Part shown: positions 60,001 to 63,923 of the stretch, piece after piece
Layout of the letters: every line of letters begins with the position of its first letter
Position numbering within the stretch: the stretch's first letter is position 1
Source: Eumeta japonica
Lineage: Eukaryota > Arthropoda > Insecta > Lepidoptera > Psychidae
Direction of reading: 5' to 3'
Length of the DNA: 64,000 nt
Assembly: GCA_005406025.1 (NCBI GenBank)
Contig: BGZK01000534.1
Coordinates: 303,955 to 367,954 of the forward strand
Notes under the pieces: model-generated
Databases searched by the model: none
Seen by the model: only the letters and a program-made list of their open reading frames with translations
What the model was told of the DNA's origin: nothing
Made by a program: the position numbers and the translations under genes

Positions 60001-60794
60001 TGCAGCAGGTATCAGAATCGAGATGGGTCATGATTGTAATCAGGATGGAGATCGGGGATGAGGATGAAGGAACGAGTGACAAGAATCACAATGGAAACGG
60101 CTTTTTATTCCTATCATTTTTTACATAAAAAAAAAGAGCGAAAAAAATTAGTATGTGCGAATAAGTTAATAAAAAATATGGTTTCAAAATATGATATCTA
60201 ATTAATTAATTTGCTGCACCGTATACACCGCTGTACAATAACGTAAATATTCGATATTTTTTGCTTTGAATATTTGGACCACCGATAAGAAGCCATTAAA
60301 ACTGAATTTAAAAACAAAAAAGGGGTTTCTTTATACGTCTTCTACTTCGCCGTTTATCCATGTAAGGATGTTGCCAAAAACAAAATGGGATCACACCTAT
60401 TACATGACATTATTACAACCTCTGACCCGCTATGCATATATCTATACCACTTTCACTCCGATATTTATTTAATACAGAGATATATCTGTCGCATGAGACG
60501 TAACTAGGCAAATGCAACAGTTCTTAGAATTCTGTACGTTTGTGAACTCGATACTGGTGAAGACAAGCATAATCAGCAAAAATGACAAACAGCAACCGTC
60601 CCTCAGGTTCCATAGAATGCCTGGACATCGGGAACTTCCCCCATCCTACTTCGTGCAAGAAGTTCATATCGTGCGCGCGCATGGAGAGCGGCGACATCAT
60701 CGGCTGGGAGTACATCTGCCCCAAGGGGCTGAGCTTCGACCCCGTCGGGGGCATATGCAACTGGTCGGCCGGCCTGGGCTGCGACGAAAAGTGA
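578..60794 (+). CDS. Cht6: Group VI chitinase Cht6, 5'-truncated; 21 exons in window
   Basis: Secreted endochitinase that hydrolyses beta-1,4 linkages of chitin in cuticle or other extracellular matrix. Seen: joining 578-810, 6726-6855, 7633-7818, 8574-8817, 9775-9880, 10714-10833, 11322-11416, 12382-12504, 14419-14645, 14812-14920, 15421-15562, 16224-16334, 17607-17846, 17997-18143, 18221-18635, 43149-43356, 53949-54083, 55880-56215, 56500-57030, 57723-58025 and 60607-60794 gives 4329 nt with one frame, 1442 residues and a TGA stop. Every junction has AG/GT borders and matching phase. Domains in window numbering: GH18 residues 1-300, CBM14 375-431, Thr/Pro/Arg-rich spacer to 1380, CBM14 1385-1439. 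Known: one GH18, one CBM14 and a very long S/T-rich tail are the signature of insect group VI chitinases. The signal peptide and N-terminal GH18 exons lie upstream. A longer tail form uses 18221-22949 as last exon. Confidence 0.85.
3296..3334. repeat. Perfect inverted repeat, 17-bp arms
   Basis: Arms 3296-3312 and 3318-3334 are exact reverse complements (arm aattttgatgccgatcg) around the 5-bp loop aagta. It lies in a slightly GC-richer patch of the intron. Confidence 0.9.
3902..3960. repeat. GT microsatellite
   Basis: About 58 bp of GT repeats with one interruption (at), degrading at its end into gcgtgcgc. Intronic. Confidence 0.95.
6261..6333. repeat. Imperfect inverted repeat, ~29-bp arms
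   Basis: Arms 6261-6289 and 6305-6333 pair with a few mismatches around a 15-nt loop; the outer block taacacaacg and inner block ttagattctaa (as read on the appropriate strand) are exact. The 73-bp size suggests a hairpin or an eroded small MITE. Confidence 0.8.
6726..6855 (+). CDS. Cht6: Cht6 exon: GH18 conserved region III
   Basis: Residues 78-121. The acceptor is ctcccag and the donor is gtaagt at 6856. The Arg codon split across the intron is restored, giving RYLDWMNLLSYDYHSAFEP, which contains the SYDYH substrate-binding strand typical of GH18 chitinases. The exon ends in phase 0. It is separated from the catalytic exon by a 5.9-kb intron. Confidence 0.93.
6856..7632 (+). other. Cht6 intron, 777 nt
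   Basis: AT-rich intron. The open reading frames within it on both strands show no family resemblance and I see no repeat. Confidence 0.8.
7633..7818 (+). CDS. Cht6: Cht6 exon: GH18 barrel, LGIPTYGRSY
   Basis: Residues 122-183, phase 0 at both ends. The acceptor follows a run of T and the donor is gtgaga at 7819. It encodes DYTINFYLEKGADPDKLVLG and the strongly conserved GIPTYGRSYTL strand of GH18, then the start of the small insertion domain (EIGAPADGPGEQGEATREKG) and LAYYE. All of these match the family in order and spacing. Confidence 0.93.
7819..8573 (+). other. Cht6 intron, 755 nt
   Basis: AT-rich intron between GH18 exons. Nothing else supported. Confidence 0.8.
8574..8817 (+). CDS. 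Cht6: Cht6 exon: insertion domain with acidic stretch
   Basis: Residues 184-265. The acceptor is ttcttccag and the donor is gtgaga at 8818. It begins ICEALKTKKKKRSA, then an unusual acidic run at residues 198-220 (8616-8684; 18 of 23 residues are Asp or Glu), then returns to family-typical sequence: PWTVFHPNP, AMGPVAFKGNQWVGYDD and AEYVAEKGLGG. The acidic block sits in the insertion domain, between two conserved blocks, so it is probably a surface loop and not damage to the barrel. The frame is maintained across it. Confidence 0.92.
8818..9774 (+). other. Cht6 intron, 957 nt, with element fragment
   Basis: Intron. Positions of about 9197-9226 carry cgggcgaagcc followed by gcggaaagcta, the end of a dispersed element also seen in reverse at 55668-55695. 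Nothing else supported. Confidence 0.75.
9197..9226 (+). repeat. Short dispersed element end (cgggcgaagcc type)
   Basis: Contains cgggcgaagccgtgggcgg and aaagcta. The reverse complement of a close relative is at 55668-55695 (agcta, then ggcttcgcccgg). From memory, this motif is a common end of degenerate lepidopteran transposons; the family is not identified. Confidence 0.5.
9775..9880 (+). CDS. Cht6: Cht6 exon: GH18 conserved region IV, end of barrel
   Basis: Residues 265-300. The acceptor is gatttcag and the donor is gtacgt at 9881; the Gly codon split across the intron is restored. It encodes GIMFWSIDNDDFRG, the last GH18 beta strand with the substrate-binding Trp, followed by the C-terminal helix PLIEAAKEAY that closes the catalytic domain. 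It ends two bases into a Gly codon. Confidence 0.93.
9881..10713 (+). other. Cht6 intron, 833 nt
   Basis: AT-rich intron. The reading frame of the previous exon runs on past the donor, but the sequence loses all resemblance to GH18 after 9880. Confidence 0.8.
10714..10833 (+). CDS. Cht6: Cht6 exon: Thr/Arg-rich linker
   Basis: Residues 300-340, phase 2 at both ends. The acceptor is ttttctcag and the donor is gtaagg at 10834. It encodes a linker rich in Ser, Thr and Arg with a run of seven Thr codons. This is the O-glycosylation-prone hinge usual between the GH18 and CBM14 domains of insect chitinases. It has low complexity and no domain of its own. Confidence 0.85.
   Translation, partial: FDRQRYNGENERVVDNSAAEESPAQHHHNHHHRQAIHRG
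10834..11321 (+). other. Cht6 intron, 488 nt, with probable repeat fragment
   Basis: Intron. About 10883-10970 (ggtctgtacctctgaaggaa, gacccttatag, then a tgtttgtccgtctgtc run) resembles from memory a dispersed lepidopteran element; no second copy could be matched in this window. Confidence 0.6.
11322..11416 (+). CDS. Cht6: Cht6 exon: Pro/Thr linker before first CBM14
   Basis: Residues 340-371. The acceptor is ttattttag and the donor is gtaaat at 11417. It encodes a basic start (KIQSNKRKN) and then a Pro/Thr/Glu-rich segment ending PPTTPDPGA. It continues the interdomain linker and enters the CBM14 exon in phase 1. Confidence 0.83.
11417..12381 (+). other. Cht6 intron, 965 nt
   Basis: Intron with a less AT-rich middle part (about 11600-11830) of unknown origin, possibly an old element. 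No coding sequence supported. Confidence 0.75.
12382..12504 (+). CDS. Cht6: Cht6 exon: first CBM14 (Cys 1-4)
   Basis: Residues 372-413, phase 1 at both ends. The acceptor is catttcag and the donor is gtattt at 12505. It carries the first four cysteines of a peritrophin-A type chitin-binding domain at residues 375, 387, 393 and 410, with aromatic Tyr390, Phe391 and Trp392 in the expected binding positions. The last two cysteines (423 and 431) are in the next exon. Confidence 0.9.
13057..13097 (+). repeat. Direct repeat, copy 1
   Basis: Shares caccacctca, cgctccgcttgt and cgtgcaa with 13468-13510, with a one-base gap and a few substitutions. The GC-rich core stands out in AT-rich surroundings. 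Possibly an element end or a small intron duplication. Confidence 0.7.
13468..13510 (+). repeat. Direct repeat, copy 2
   Basis: Second copy of the segment at 13057-13097, same orientation, about 411 bp downstream. Confidence 0.7.
14419..14645 (+). CDS. Cht6: Cht6 exon: end of first CBM14, Thr-rich spacer
   Basis: Residues 413-488. The acceptor is tcgtcgcag. It begins with the end of the CBM14 domain (LFFNKAADSCDF, then LCKK, cysteines 423 and 431) and continues into Thr/Lys/Pro repeats with two long Thr runs. The donor, gttaga at 14646, departs from consensus, but it is the only GT that keeps phase 0 with the next exon before an in-frame stop at 14652-14654. Confidence 0.82.
14646..14811 (+). 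other. Short Cht6 intron with weak splice sites
   Basis: 166-nt intron with a non-consensus donor (gttaga) and an acceptor (gggagcag) without a pyrimidine tract. It contains an in-frame TAA at 14652-14654, so retention would end the protein just after the first CBM14 and its Thr-rich linker. Confidence 0.7.
14812..14920 (+). CDS. Cht6: Cht6 exon: acidic helical spacer segment
   Basis: Residues 489-525. The acceptor gggagcag lacks a strong pyrimidine tract; the donor is gtaagt at 14921. It encodes VEDEVSVQAHGEADAADIDA followed by DPKVIKELIELIKKVG. This is a charged, probably helical segment that contrasts with the Thr-rich sequence on either side. No known domain is recognised. Confidence 0.8.
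14921..15420 (+). other. Cht6 intron, 500 nt
   Basis: Nothing supported beyond splice sites. Confidence 0.8.
15421..15562 (+). CDS. Cht6: Cht6 exon: helical spacer, continued
   Basis: Residues 525-572. The acceptor is tgtatcag and the donor is gtacgt at 15563. It encodes GGVEQLEKQLRLAES, which continues the helical character of the preceding exon, then a Ser/Thr-rich stretch and KLYQKVLERTRSQN. It ends two bases into a Lys codon. Confidence 0.8.
15563..16223 (+). other. Cht6 intron, 661 nt
   Basis: AT-rich. An open frame at 15796-16032 has no resemblance to the gene or to a known family. Confidence 0.8.
16224..16334 (+). CDS. Cht6: Cht6 exon: Asn/Ser/Arg-rich spacer
   Basis: Residues 572-609, phase 2 at both ends, 111 nt. 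The acceptor is ccgaacag and the donor is gtaaga at 16335. It encodes KFSVNSNVEGPKNSRSGPQN and then AGLESVREIISARKERPK. No domain is recognised. Because it is symmetric, it could be skipped without a frameshift. Confidence 0.77.
16335..17606 (+). other. Cht6 intron, 1.3 kb
   Basis: AT-rich intron. Nothing recognised. Confidence 0.8.
17607..17846 (+). CDS. Cht6: Cht6 exon: YxxIxRxRP repeats 1 and 2
   Basis: Residues 609-689, phase 2 at both ends. The acceptor is ttattttag and the donor is gtgcgt at 17847. It contains two copies of a motif that recurs in the following exons, YTTINRSRPNN at the start and YVNIRRARPTT near the end, separated by a Glu/Ser/Asp-rich segment. Function of the motif is unknown; its basic aromatic character would suit binding to an acidic partner or matrix, which is inference only. 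Confidence 0.8.
17997..18143 (+). CDS. Cht6: Cht6 exon: YxxIxRxRP repeat 3
   Basis: Residues 689-738, phase 2 at both ends, 147 nt. The acceptor is atctacag and the donor is gtgagt at 18144. It starts RYSLFERSEPL, resembling the starts of the exons before and after, and ends with a third motif copy, YVTIRRQRPTT. The intron that follows is only 77 nt, the shortest in the gene. Confidence 0.8.
18221..18635 (+). CDS. Cht6: Cht6 exon, short form: spliced at 18636
   Basis: Residues 738-876. The acceptor is atatttacag. It encodes YTNTEQQEPLE, motif copy 4 (YTSIVRSRPTT), an acidic Ser/Pro-rich segment and a run of 15 Thr codons at 18492-18536. The donor, cccag then gtgagt at 18636, is a full-consensus site in phase 0 and matches the phase-0 acceptor at 43149. 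This version feeds the exons that end in the second CBM14. The same bases are also the start of the extended exon. Confidence 0.75.
18221..22949 (+). CDS. Cht6: Cht6 alternative 3'-terminal exon: giant mucin-like tail
   Basis: If the donor at 18636 is not used, the frame stays open for 4729 nt to TAA at 22947-22949, adding 1576 residues after residue 737. Seen: motif copies YTSIVRSRPTT and YTNVRRKRPLS, a one-residue-shorter relative (VIRRRPTTTT), many Thr runs, Glu-rich acidic blocks, dozens of basic [RK]-x-R-P segments, and no cysteine-rich domain. A less repetitive segment lies near 21550-22180. An AATAAA at 23074-23079 and another at 23348-23353 follow the stop. Known: group VI chitinases of other insects have very long S/T-rich tails. 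It is either a terminal exon, or an internal one that uses a donor I have not identified with certainty, for example gtgaga at 22197 (phase 0). Confidence 0.8.
18492..18536 (+). repeat. In-frame ACN repeat encoding 15 Thr
   Basis: Mixed ACA/ACC/ACG/ACT codons, with a pure ACG core of seven. It lies in the part of the exon shared by both C-terminal forms. The pure core is prone to slippage; the mixed ends suggest selection for Thr in addition to slippage. Confidence 0.9.
22950..23353 (+). terminator. 3' UTR and poly(A) signals of the long-tail form
   Basis: AT-rich sequence after the TAA at 22947. AATAAA occurs at 23074-23079, about 125 nt past the stop, and again at 23348-23353. These support transcription ending here when the donor at 18636 is not used. 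In an AT-rich intron such hexamers also occur by chance, so they are supportive only. Confidence 0.45.
25373..25428. repeat. AT microsatellite
   Basis: Uninterrupted AT dinucleotides for about 56 bp. Confidence 0.95.
29976..30019. repeat. CA microsatellite
   Basis: Uninterrupted AC dinucleotides for about 44 bp. Confidence 0.95.
36866..37496 (+). mobile_element. Non-autonomous pogo/Tigger-type DNA transposon, 631 bp
   Basis: The left end cagtagaacctcgataac and the reverse complement of the right end, cagttgaacctcgataa, are matching terminal inverted repeats of about 18 bp. Both ends are flanked by TA, as expected for a Tc1/mariner-superfamily insertion. Inside are many copies of aacctctataactta. 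An ATG at 37308 opens MSSKRKLTTLTYADKGWNKG, which resembles the start of pogo/Tigger (CENP-B-like) transposases before the reading diverges, so this looks like a deletion derivative that lost nearly all of its transposase. It cannot move without a partner element. Confidence 0.8.
40494..40546. repeat. Two adjacent perfect 22-bp palindromes
   Basis: 40494-40515 (half-site aacgaacttat) and 40525-40546 (half-site aaacgtatcat) are each exact palindromes, separated by 9 bp. They lie within the large intron. They might be dimer binding sites or the ends of a tiny foldback element. Confidence 0.9.
40790..40995 (-). mobile_element. Degenerate tRNA-derived SINE-like repeat, copy 1
   Basis: Contains ccaccacactagctcagta near 40829, matching cctccacgctggcccagtg in the 57215 copy, and a block near 40900-40990 matching the 52790 copy (tcaattcgctcgtggt versus gcaattcgcgcgtggt). 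The Pol III-like head is on the minus strand. Heavily mutated. Confidence 0.6.
43149..43356 (+). CDS. Cht6: Cht6 exon: Arg/Thr-rich spacer after 24.5-kb intron
   Basis: Residues 877-945 of the CBM14-closed form. The acceptor is tttttcatcag and the donor is gtgagt at 43357. It encodes VTRERRRNFLRRTKPPSTTA and further Thr/Arg/Glu-rich sequence including KYASRRRTQTT. Composition matches the flanking spacer exons, and both phases (0 in, 1 out) fit the partners at 18635 and 53949. A second in-exon GT at 43335 (gtgagg) does not preserve the frame. Confidence 0.8.
45908..45933. repeat. Perfect palindrome, 12-bp arms
   Basis: Arms aattctgtacaa and ttgtacagaatt with a 2-bp centre. Intronic. Confidence 0.9.
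47314..47338. repeat. Perfect palindrome, 12-bp arms
   Basis: Arms taggtatatttt and aaaatataccta with one central base. AT-rich and intronic. Confidence 0.9.
47580..47830. promoter_or_regulatory. CpG- and GC-rich island in intron, possible regulatory region
   Basis: A stretch dense in CG dinucleotides (for example gtcgcgcgcgccgcgagag) in an otherwise AT-rich intron. An ATG at 47684 opens only nine codons, so it is not a coding start. It could be an internal promoter, an enhancer or an old GC-rich element; nothing visible separates these. Confidence 0.3.
47860..48060 (+). mobile_element. tRNA-derived SINE-like repeat, second family, copy 1
   Basis: ggtggctctatggttcagtg resembles an A box and aaggttcgaccctg (47917-47930) a B box. 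It is followed by tgatgagtttttgagtcaa, which is shared with 51590-51740. Confidence 0.55.
48865..48892. repeat. AT/TA simple repeat
   Basis: Short run of alternating AT with small interruptions, just 5' of the open frame at 48930. Confidence 0.8.
48930..49202 (+). other. Unassigned open frame, 90 codons, beside a retroelement 3' end
   Basis: Starts MMELFVLNLQSVIATLRRQG and encodes a balanced-composition, non-repetitive peptide ending FLSKRPTTYW. No family recognised. It abuts the retroelement tail at 49185-49300, so it may be a scrap of a retrocopied transcript. It has no promoter or splice support and probably is not a gene. Confidence 0.25.
49185..49300 (+). mobile_element. Non-LTR or SINE 3' end with A-rich tail
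   Basis: Contains agtgtccatgggcggcggtg, then ctctggtggctcgc and ttcgtttgc, ending in an A-rich tail. From memory this segment is a very common lepidopteran SINE/LINE 3' end. A weaker relative (gccagtgttcatgga, then ccggtgaccg) is near 61840-61875. Confidence 0.55.
51590..51740 (+). mobile_element. tRNA-derived SINE-like repeat, second family, copy 2
   Basis: B-box-like gagggttcgaatcttgag, then cgaatgatgagttttt and ttgaagtcaa-type sequence matching the copy at 47860-48060 in the same orientation. The 5' end is unclear. Confidence 0.55.
52205..52350 (+). pseudogene. Possible decayed Arg/Asp-repeat coding stretch
   Basis: One forward frame reads KKRDRNRNHERECDRNRG and then several RD units broken by TGA where CGA would be expected. 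Such CGA to TGA decay suggests a dead copy of an RD/RE-rich protein region, possibly a retrocopy. The parent gene cannot be named. Confidence 0.3.
52790..53010 (-). mobile_element. tRNA-derived SINE, best preserved copy
   Basis: On the minus strand, ggctcagcggttaagag (52981-52997) fits an A box and agggttcgatcc (52945-52956) fits a B box. Further along, the + strand gatgacatcgtccgagata matches gatgacattgtccgggaca of the copy near 57345. This is a tRNA-derived SINE head with a shared body. It is not a functional tRNA gene because no cloverleaf is complete. Confidence 0.7.
53422..53500. repeat. AT-rich inverted and direct repeats
   Basis: Alternating copies of taaattattataatttat-type sequence in both orientations. 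Foldback-prone low-complexity DNA. Confidence 0.7.
53949..54083 (+). CDS. Cht6: Cht6 exon: Ser/Thr/Arg spacer
   Basis: Residues 946-990, phase 1 at both ends, 135 nt. The acceptor is ctaccacag and the donor is gtatgt at 54084. It encodes SSTTARPSRRPFRVASRRRT, a Thr/Ser run and GEFLQDLDEN. Its composition continues that of the exon at 43149, 10.6 kb upstream. Confidence 0.82.
54084..55879 (+). other. Cht6 intron, 1.8 kb
   Basis: AT-rich intron with the element scrap at 55668-55695 and a short imperfect tandem duplication at about 55075-55150 (agtaacaatttat units). No coding sequence supported. Confidence 0.75.
55668..55695 (-). repeat. Short dispersed element end, opposite orientation
   Basis: Reads agctatacgcatggcttcgc then ccgg on +, the reverse complement of the motif at 9197-9226 with a few differences. 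No longer homology is visible around it. Confidence 0.5.
55880..56215 (+). CDS. Cht6: Cht6 exon: Asp/Gln/Lys repeat spacer
   Basis: Residues 991-1102, phase 1 at both ends. The acceptor is gatgttgcag and the donor is gtatgg at 56216. It contains four consecutive 18-bp repeats at 55981-56052 encoding DQKDQ[D/N]-type units, one of them with Tyr in place of Asp. A Glu/Lys-rich, probably helical segment follows (KQNQLETMLRNAV). The hydrophilic repeat block is unlike the Thr-rich repeats elsewhere in the protein. Confidence 0.82.
55981..56052 (+). repeat. Coding minisatellite, 4 x 18 bp
   Basis: Four units of the pattern gaccagaaagatcaagac, encoding [DY]QK[DY]Q[DN]. It lies entirely within a Cht6 exon and keeps frame. 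Confidence 0.9.
56500..57030 (+). CDS. Cht6: Cht6 exon: Tyr/Thr-rich spacer
   Basis: Residues 1103-1279, phase 1 at both ends, 531 nt. The acceptor is ttattttcag and the donor is gtaagt at 57031. It starts DISAETAIAIAAHQLLTAPP and then is rich in Tyr, Thr, Ser and Glu (for example YKKPEYTTDYEAPQYTQTQ, EYLLESPITKSYD). The Tyr-rich, low-complexity sequence recalls cuticle-associated proteins, but no domain is recognised. The reading frame stops just past the donor, which supports splicing here. Confidence 0.82.
57215..57485 (-). mobile_element. tRNA-derived SINE, copy 3
   Basis: Shares the body with the 52790 copy (gatgacattgtccgggaca) and the 40790 copy (cctccacgctggcccagtg). The B-box-like segment is at 57449-57460 (reverse complement of agaatcgaatcc). 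It sits in the intron between the exons at 56500 and 57723 and is oriented as the other two. Confidence 0.65.
57640..57687. promoter_or_regulatory. 48-bp perfect palindrome just upstream of exon acceptor
   Basis: Arms of 23 bp (57640-57662 and 57665-57687) are exact reverse complements around a 2-nt centre (ac). The left arm begins gtgtaagagttcaaataaca. It ends 35 nt before the exon at 57723, where branch point and pyrimidine tract usually lie, so in RNA it would form a strong hairpin beside the splice site. Regulatory role is inferred. Confidence 0.6.
57723..58025 (+). CDS. Cht6: Cht6 exon: Thr/Pro/Lys spacer before second CBM14
   Basis: Residues 1280-1380, phase 1 at both ends. The acceptor is tttttgattcag and the donor is gtaagt at 58026. 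It encodes DEYQYLSPPTTPPTTRKPPK, Thr/Ser runs and basic segments, then YRPIDNYDYYDETEEKVVD and a short hydrophobic stretch, KVVVHATG. A 48-bp palindrome ends 35 nt before the exon. Confidence 0.82.
58026..60606 (+). other. Cht6 intron before last exon, 2.6 kb
   Basis: Contains repeat R1 copy 2 (59056-59238) and a less AT-rich stretch around 59480-59760 that looks like an old element of unknown class. A 12-bp inverted repeat is at 58116-58127 and 58159-58170. No exon supported. Confidence 0.75.
59056..59238 (+). repeat. Dispersed repeat R1, copy 2
   Basis: Second copy of the element at 112-292, in the same orientation, inside the intron before the last Cht6 exon. Homology covers roughly 170 bp. 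The antisense reading is open for 79 codons, but nothing in it is recognisable. Confidence 0.75.
60607..60794 (+). CDS. Cht6: Cht6 last exon: second CBM14 and stop
   Basis: Residues 1381-1442 and TGA. The acceptor is gtccctcag. It holds a complete peritrophin-A chitin-binding domain in one exon, with six cysteines at residues 1385, 1397, 1403, 1418, 1431 and 1439 and aromatic residues Phe1400, Trp1414 and Tyr1416. The segment GLSFDPVGGICNW is typical of CBM14. The protein ends three residues after the sixth cysteine. A C-terminal CBM14 after the spacer would let the protein grip chitin at both ends of the mucin-like rod (inference). Confidence 0.9.
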
Positions 60795-61242
60795 TTCGGG
60801 AATACGTCAGAGAAAAGCCTCGGTGATCATTGACATAGGGCGATAGTTAAAGAATAATTTCAAACACATTTATGTTGAGGTTTTCGAGAAACTATTTAAT
60901 GTTTAATTTTTACAAACTAGATTTTACTTTATCCGTAGAAAAGTAAAATTTGCGCTTCTTTTTTAGGATCGTATAAATGTATTATTATTTGGTTTAATCG
61001 AATTCTTATTAATATGTACAAAATTTCAAATGTCTATCGCATATTGCTTACAATATTAAATTATTCATAACGTTAGTTCTATATTTACACAGTAATGTAA
61101 ATAATTTAGTTATCTTTGCTACTTATTTCAAATTACCTAACATATTTATGAGTGATATTTGACCTGTTTGAACATGTATTAGCAACTTAAATTACTTCTA
61201 TTTAAATCGTATTTAAAATATACGTATTTTATGTGAAATAAA
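60795..61242 (+). terminator. 3' UTR and poly(A) signal of the CBM14-closed form
   Basis: AT-rich untranslated sequence after the TGA at 60792-60794. AATAAA lies at 61237-61242, about 440 nt past the stop. Further A-rich candidates follow (near 61683), so the true cleavage site is uncertain. Confidence 0.45.
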
Positions 61243-61914
61243 AGCATTCAAGAAAGTATCAATCATCGCAAACAATTTTATCCACAATCTCTGGATTTAA
61301 AAAAAAAAACTAACTTTCAGTCTAATTTCTGAATTTGGAATTCAACTAAAACAATCAACCGATTTTTCAATGATACCAAAAATGTTGGCTTAACAAAAAT
61401 GAAAATGAAACGACTGAATGTGTGTCTATTTAAATAATAAGAATATTTTCATGTTATTCTAAGTCAAGGCGTATTTGTTATTTTTTTTATAGTTTTATTA
61501 TAATTGTAAATATTAAAAAACAATATTTACATTTTATATTAAATAATTGTATAAAATGTGAATATCGAACTACTTAGTCAATGGTATCACTGCCACTTTT
61601 TATAAATTATATTTTCACTTTAGACTAAGGAATGTATTTTTTTATGAAAGATAAAATATGTGAACATGTAAAGAAAATCTACAATAAAAAAATATTGTGC
61701 CTTAATTAGATGTATGATAAAATCTATTTTCGTATTGTAGACATTTCTTTAGTATAAACAATATATATTCTGAATTATTTGTTTTATTATAAATGGTCAA
61801 GAATGCGTTATCGGCTAAGAAACTGGTAAAGCACTCCGGAGTTGCCAGTGTTCATGGACACCGGTGACCGTCTTCTCGTAAGTACCGAGAGGTACTTGAG
61901 AGAAGTGATAAATA
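61243..61914. other. AT-rich 3' flank
   Basis: No coding sequence. A small hairpin-prone segment is near 61507-61535. A weak retroelement-end relative at about 61840-61875 borders the tandem array. Confidence 0.7.
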
Positions 61915-63640
61915 AGAGATTATTTATCTCAACATTTTATCTAAATACTTCCGTCTGTTAGATCGCAAACTTTATCTTACTATTTTATTTAAATAGTGCC
62001 ATCTATCACAACGCAAAATTTATCTCAGTATTCTGTTTAAATAGCGCCATCTGTTAGATCACAAAATGTATCTTAGTTTTACTTAAATAGTGCCATCTGT
62101 TAGGTCGCAAAACTTATCTCAGTATTTCATTCATAAAGCACCACCTGTTAAATCGCAAAACTTCTCAGTATTTTATTTAAACAGTGTCATCTGTTGGATT
62201 CCAAAATGTATGTCAGTATTTTATTTAAATAGCGCCATCTCTCCAATTGCAAAATTTATCTTAGTATTATACTTAAATAGCGCCATCTGTTAGATCACAA
62301 AATGTATCTTAGTTTTACTTAAATAGTGCCATCTGTTAGGTCGCAAAACTTATCTCAGTATTTCATTCATAAAGCACCACCTGTTAAATCGCAAAACTTC
62401 TCAGTATTTTATTTAAACAGTGTCATCTGTTGGATTCCAAAATGTATGTCAGTATTTTATTTAAATAGCGCCATCTCTCCAATTGCAAAATTTATCTTAG
62501 TATTATACTTAAATAGCGCCATCAGTTAGATTACAAAATGTATCTTAGTTTTACTTAAATAGTGCCATCTGTTAGGTCGCAAAACTTATCTCAGTATTTC
62601 ATTCAAATAGCGCCATCTGTTAGATCGCAAAATGTGTGTCAGTATTTTATTTAAATATTGCCATCTGTTAGATTGAAAAATTTATCTCAATATTCTATTT
62701 AAATAGCGCCATCTGTTGGATCACAAAAAGTATTTTAGTTTTATTTAAATAGTGCCATCTGTTGGATTCCAAAATTTATCTTGGTATTTTATTTAAATAG
62801 CGCCATCAGTTCAATTGTAAAATTTATTTTAGTATTCTATTTAAATAACGCCATCTGTTAGATCACAAAATGTATCTTAGGTTTACTTAAGTAGTGTCAT
62901 CTCTTAGGTCGCAAAACTTCTCAGTATTTCATTCAAATAGCGCCATCTATTCGATCGCAATATTTATCTCGGTATTTTATTTAAATACCGCCATCTGATA
63001 GATCGCAAAATTATCTCAATATTTTATTTAAATAGTGCAATCTGTTAAATGGCAAAACTTATCTCAGTATTTTATTTAAATAGTGCAATCTGTTAAATGG
63101 CAAAACTTATCTCAGTATTTTATTTAAATAGTGCCATCTGTTAAATGGCAAAACTTATCTCAGTATTTTATTTAAATAGTGCAATCTGTTAAATGGCAAA
63201 ACTTATCTCAGTATTTTATTTAAATAGTGCCATCTGGTAAATGGCAAAACTTATCTCAGTATTTTATTTAAATAGTGCCATCTGTTAAATGGCAAAACTT
63301 ATCTCAGTATTTTATTTAAATAGTGCAATCTGTTAAATGGCAAAACTTATCTCAGTATTTTATTTAAATAGTGCAATCTGTTAAATGGCAAAACTTATCT
63401 CAGTATTTTATTTAAATAGTGCAATCTGTTAAATGGCAAAACTTATCTCAGTATTTTATTGAAATAGTGGAATCTGTTAAATGGCAAAACTTATCTCAGT
63501 ATTTTATTTAAATAGTGCAATCTGTTAAATGGCAAAACTTATCTCAGTATTTTATTTAAATAGTGCCATCTGTTAGCTCACAAAATTTGTTAGTATTCTA
63601 TTTAAATAGCGCCACCCGTTAAATGACAAAACTTCTTGTT
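61915..63640 (+). repeat. 48-bp tandem repeat array, about 36 units
   Basis: Units contain atctcagtattttattt, aaatagtgccatctgtt and a variable gatcgcaaaa or aatggcaaaa end. In 63000-63560 the period is exactly 48 bp and units are nearly identical. In the first part units are 45-48 bp and diverged, with the gcgccatctgttagatcgca version. A 236-bp block of about five units is duplicated at 62090 and 62326. It is a satellite-like minisatellite and not a CRISPR array because there are no unique spacers. Confidence 0.95.
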
Positions 63641-63923
63641 TTAAAATATAAATTCTTCATAAAAAATTAAATTAAAAAAAGTAAACATTTTTTAAAATTA
63701 AAAACATCTGTGTTTTAGATAGTGCCATCTTTATGCCCATCTAAATACATTTTTTTTATAAAATTTTGTGATTAATATCCATTTTATGATTTACGAACCC
63801 CGATTCTATCAATTTTAATTACTTTCACGGAACCCTAAAAAATTTTCTATATGTTCTTCCATTGACTTTTATTTCTATACTACATTTTATTGAAATTAGT
63901 AAAACTGCAATGGTTTTTAACAG
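63641..63923. other. AT-rich sequence between array and possible exon
   Basis: Ends with a T-rich stretch and tttttaacag at 63914-63923. Includes cacggaaccctaaaa near 63827, similar in reverse to tagggttccgtaaa near 41811; possibly ends of one dispersed element family. Confidence 0.6.

Noticed and set aside
60005..60085. Second Arg/Asp-like decayed stretch similar to 52205-52350
   Set aside because: Frame-by-frame reading gives only scattered RD-like residues and no convincing alignment.
61915..63640. Regular repeats resembling a CRISPR array
   Set aside because: The units are contiguous tandem copies without unique spacers, in an animal genome with introns.
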